44,892 nucleotides of DNA from Odoribacter sp. (GTDB lineage Bacteria > Bacteroidota > Bacteroidia > Bacteroidales > Marinifilaceae), in the NCBI GenBank assembly GCA_020024465.1, contig JAHHTT010000015.1, positions 1 through 44,892 on the forward strand. Reading direction: 5' to 3'. The notes below the pieces were generated by a model. That model ran no database searches. It worked only from the letters and a program-made list of their open reading frames with translations, and was not told the origin of the DNA. The position numbers and the translations under genes are program-made. Of this stretch, positions 42,944 to 44,892 are shown piece after piece. Position 1 is the first letter of the stretch. Every line of letters starts with the position of its first letter.

Positions 42944-43783
42944 TCAAAATAAAAAATGAGGGAATGTTTGACATTCCCTCATTTTTTTGCTATTTTTCAA
43001 GCGTACAGCAAGCGTATCCTGCCCGCCCCACTCAACCGTGCCGCCCTTTCTAAACTTATTAAAAAACTCCACATAATCATCCACCGGCACAATACTGTCG
43101 TTCACATAAAACAGCGTTGTATAGTCTGTCTTGACAAAACCTTCTCGCTCCCAACAAACATTCCCAAGGCTCTGTATCATTTTCATATTGCCAAGCGTAT
43201 CCCAATAAACCAATGTATTCACCTTTTTCGCATCATCATCCAAGAAAGGCATTATTATACTATCTCGCTTACTGATATTCTCCAAATTATTAAACCCCAC
43301 CTTCACAATCCCCTTCCGGCTGTTTACCACCAGTCTCCCCTGTTCCGCCTGATTTTTTTCCAAGCTATATTCCAGACTATCTGTCTCATCAAGCGAAGAA
43401 AGGAAAAACATATCCGTACTAAAATTACAATCCTTTCTCTCAATCGTACCACCCGTCATCATTGATAACGTTGAAACAATAAACTGTCCGTCCTCGCCCT
43501 GCTCTGTTTTGTAATTAAAGACTACTGCATATCCCTGTTTTTCCTGCAAAATATCTGCCACCTCCAACTGCAATTCCTCTGCTTTTACGCCTCCATGAAA
43601 CAAAGCAAAATCCCTTTTGACCGCTTCAAATCCATCCAACATCCAAGGTTGTGCCAACACCTGATTAAAAACAACTTCACTCATACCTTCCGGCAACGAC
43701 TCTTTCTGATTCACAGCCTGCTCGCCTTCTTTACATGCCGCCAACAATATCAATGCCGCAAAAATAAATACCAGATTCTTCAT
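42944..43783 (-). CDS. Lipoprotein, larger of two tandem paralogues
   Basis: This 279-residue protein has a lipoprotein signal (MKNLVFIFAALILLAAC, Cys17) and no recognised domain. The conserved core shared with its neighbour runs from VLAQPWMLDGFEAVKRDF through HGGVKAEELQLEVAD to YAVVFNYKT. Beyond residue 130 it has about 100 residues that the neighbour lacks. Its last dozen codons run through the YeiH terminator hairpin, and its TGA stop is 1 bp from the yeiH stop. The C-terminal tail (KKMRECQTFPHFLF) is thus an accident of the hairpin sequence and suggests loss of an original stop. It starts 3 bp after the neighbour's stop and is co-transcribed. The function is unknown; it is probably surface or periplasmic. 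Confidence 0.75.
   Translation of the reverse strand: MKNLVFIFAALILLAACKEGEQAVNQKESLPEGMSEVVFNQVLAQPWMLDGFEAVKRDFALFHGGVKAEELQLEVADILQEKQGYAVVFNYKTEQGEDGQFIVSTLSMMTGGTIERKDCNFSTDMFFLSSLDETDSLEYSLEKNQAEQGRLVVNSRKGIVKVGFNNLENISKRDSIIMPFLDDDAKKVNTLVYWDTLGNMKMIQSLGNVCWEREGFVKTDYTTLFYVNDSIVPVDDYVEFFNKFRKGGTVEWGGQDTLAVRLKNSKKMRECQTFPHFLF
42952..42986. terminator. Terminator of yeiH, overlapping the lipoprotein 3' end
   Basis: A perfect 15-bp stem (AAAAATGAGGGAATG / its complement) with a 5-nt loop is flanked by A and T runs, so it can act in both directions. On the minus strand it lies inside the coding sequence of the 279-residue lipoprotein. Confidence 0.93.
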
Positions 43784-43786
43784 AAT
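43745..43786. repeat. Identical 42-bp block in the tandem lipoprotein genes
   Basis: This block is identical to 44270-44311. It covers the start codon, the signal-peptide codons and 3 bp upstream. A second identical block of 46 bp pairs 43575-43620 with 44106-44151 (the HGGVKAEEL region). Sequence between the blocks differs clearly. Confidence 0.9.
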
Positions 43787-44308
43787 CTATATGTCTTCGT
43801 TTCTATATTCCAAAATACCAGGCAACAATTTATTACGTCTGCTTGCCAAAAATATGACACCACTTTCTCCATTCACCAACACCCCATCCGTTTTATCGAA
43901 ACTATACTCCAAACGGCCATCCTTCTCATCCATAATAAAATACAAATCCGTTTCAAAATCATGCTCTGTTACTGCAACAGACTCTGTCCTAACATTACAA
44001 TTAGCTACCATAAAACGACCGTTGTTTCCATCCAAAGTTTTATAATCAAAAACAACTGCATAACCTTGCGCAAACTGAAACATATCCGCCAATTCCAACT
44101 GTAACTCCTCTGCTTTTACGCCTCCATGAAACAAAGCAAAATCCCTTTTGATTGTTTCAAAACCATCAAACATCCAAGATTGAGTAAGTACCTGTTTAAA
44201 ATTCATTTCATCCTCACTATACAACAACTCTTTCTGATTTACATCCTTCTTGCCTTCACTGCACGCCAGCAATATCAATGCCGCAAAAATAAATACCAGA
44301 TTCTTCAT
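43787..44308 (-). CDS. Lipoprotein, shorter tandem paralogue
   Basis: This 173-residue paralogue of the adjacent 279-residue lipoprotein has the same signal peptide (MKNLVFIFAALILLAC, Cys16). It shares SWMFDGFETIKRDF and the HGGVKAEELQLELAD core, then GRLEYSFDK aligning with SLEYSLEK. It ends at NKLLPGILEYRNEDI, about where the larger copy reads RDSIIMPFLDD, so it lacks the last 100 residues. It may be a truncated copy or the basic single-domain form. The function is unknown. It is upstream in the pair and separated from the next gene by 3 bp. No perfect promoter box was found in 44309-44421. Confidence 0.75.
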   Translation of the reverse strand: MKNLVFIFAALILLACSEGKKDVNQKELLYSEDEMNFKQVLTQSWMFDGFETIKRDFALFHGGVKAEELQLELADMFQFAQGYAVVFDYKTLDGNNGRFMVANCNVRTESVAVTEHDFETDLYFIMDEKDGRLEYSFDKTDGVLVNGESGVIFLASRRNKLLPGILEYRNEDI

Positions 44309-44421
44309 AATTTACATATTACTAAAAAACCAACCTATAAAAACACTTCCTTTTAACAGTAGCACATAAAATGTCGCAAACGAAAGAAAAAATAATACAT
44401 GTGAACATAGTTATCTTCTAA

Positions 44422-44802
44422 TTATGATAAAACTTTCTTACCTTCAAATATACTCAATATACCATACAACAATACATACAACATAAACAACGCTATAGTA
44501 CTGAAACAGCCGGCAAACAGCACATCACCACAACAGAGCGATAAAACAAGCGCCATAACCGTATCCACAACTACAGCAAACTGTATTGACCTCGATTTCA
44601 ACTCCCAACTACTTCTATCTCCCATTGTGTGTACAAGAAAAAGGACCAATCCTGCTATCAAAAGCCCGACATACCATTGGTCGGCATAAACATTCATCGA
44701 CAACCAGTCTGTTGTCTCCGCATTTGCAGTCAACAGCCAATATCCCCACGCTGCACCTACAAGCAAATACAATACACCCAATACAATAAACAAACGTTTC
44801 AT
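44422..44802 (-). CDS. Small four-helix membrane protein
   Basis: This 126-residue protein has four hydrophobic segments (about residues 4-24, 43-60, 72-91 and 94-116) separated by short charged loops (DRSSWELKSRS between segments 2 and 3). I do not recognise the family. The layout resembles small uncharacterised DoxX/DUF-type membrane proteins of Bacteroidetes, but no defining motif is visible. It has a consensus promoter immediately upstream and may be transcribed with the two lipoproteins 113 bp downstream. Confidence 0.7.
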   Translation of the reverse strand: MKRLFIVLGVLYLLVGAAWGYWLLTANAETTDWLSMNVYADQWYVGLLIAGLVLFLVHTMGDRSSWELKSRSIQFAVVVDTVMALVLSLCCGDVLFAGCFSTIALFMLYVLLYGILSIFEGKKVLS

Positions 44803-44845
44803 AGGAACTAATTTAATTAAACAATATTATAATTAATCTCTATGA

Positions 44846-44876
44846 CAAATGTACAGCATCCTCCTCCCCTCAACAA
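44846..44876 (-). promoter_or_regulatory. Promoter of the small membrane protein gene
   Basis: On the minus strand, TTG (44876-44874), a 20-nt spacer and TACATTTG (44853-44846) form a full Bacteroidetes consensus, 43 bp before the start codon. Confidence 0.65.
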
Positions 44877-44892
44877 TAGCGAATGTTAGCAA

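Noticed and set aside
1..44892. tRNA, rRNA, CRISPR arrays, integrases, IS transposases
   Set aside because: None was seen when reading both strands. A tRNAscan, Rfam or CRISPR search could not be run here.

Overview
This window is a chromosomal segment of a member of the Bacteroidaceae (Bacteroides or Phocaeicola type). Three things support this. The gene families are typical: GH92/GH20/GH2 glycoside hydrolases, a BACON lipoprotein, DUF6266, SatD-like with DUF3307, an E. coli-type QueF and a 683-residue HtpG. Intergenic gaps repeatedly carry the Bacteroidetes -7 promoter box TAnnTTTG, often with TTG/TTTG 19-21 nt upstream. Shine-Dalgarno sequences are weak. The species cannot be fixed from the sequence alone.

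Layout. 1-2706 (minus): the first two genes of a surface-polysaccharide unit (flippase, then GT2 glycosyltransferase), transcribed out of the left edge. 2797-7206 (minus): guaA and uvrA. 7399-8441 (minus): a small cupin and a TRIC-type channel. 8531-10315 (plus): a membrane-anchored MutS-like ATPase. 10316-12131: an accessory insert carrying a BACON lipoprotein, flanked by decayed duplicate pieces of its neighbours. 12132-14380: the p-aminobenzoate genes pabA (minus) and pabB-pabC (plus). 14363-17733 (minus): DUF3307, a cyclase-like HTH protein (SatD-like), DUF6266 and a YitT-type membrane protein. 17933-19491 (plus): TetR regulator and a KAS III enzyme. 19613-28849 (plus): a four-enzyme glycoside hydrolase operon (GH2, GH92, GH20, GH92). 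28893-32064 (minus): acyltransferase, NfeD/ClpP-class protease and EI24/CysZ-like protein. 32181-36299 (plus): purB, an MsbA-like ABC exporter and queF. 36324-41458 (minus): S41 protease, phosphoesterase, endonuclease IV and htpG. 41659-42942 (plus): a YeiH-family transporter. 42944-44802 (minus): two paralogous lipoproteins and a small membrane protein.

How the genes fit together. The GH2 beta-mannosidase, GH20 beta-hexosaminidase and two GH92 alpha-mannosidases form the exo-acting set expected to dismantle the mannose/GlcNAc part of N-glycans. All four look exported, and no SusC/SusD pair is present. PabA, PabB and PabC make p-aminobenzoate for folate. QueF makes preQ1 for tRNA queuosine. 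TetR and KAS III look like a self-regulated fatty-acid initiation module.

The most informative structure is at 9740-13077. The 3' end of the MutS-like gene and the pabA end exist twice, on either side of the BACON lipoprotein, and opposite members of each duplication are broken. A pabB fragment also lies left of the insert. This is the geometry left by single-crossover (Campbell-type) integration of a DNA circle followed by decay of the redundant copies. Other points worth attention are the class III cyclase-like residues of the SatD-like protein, a long structured leader ahead of the BACON gene, paired palindromic operators upstream of DUF6266, and an operator-like inverted repeat over the TetR promoter. 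I saw no tRNA, rRNA, CRISPR array, transposase or integrase.
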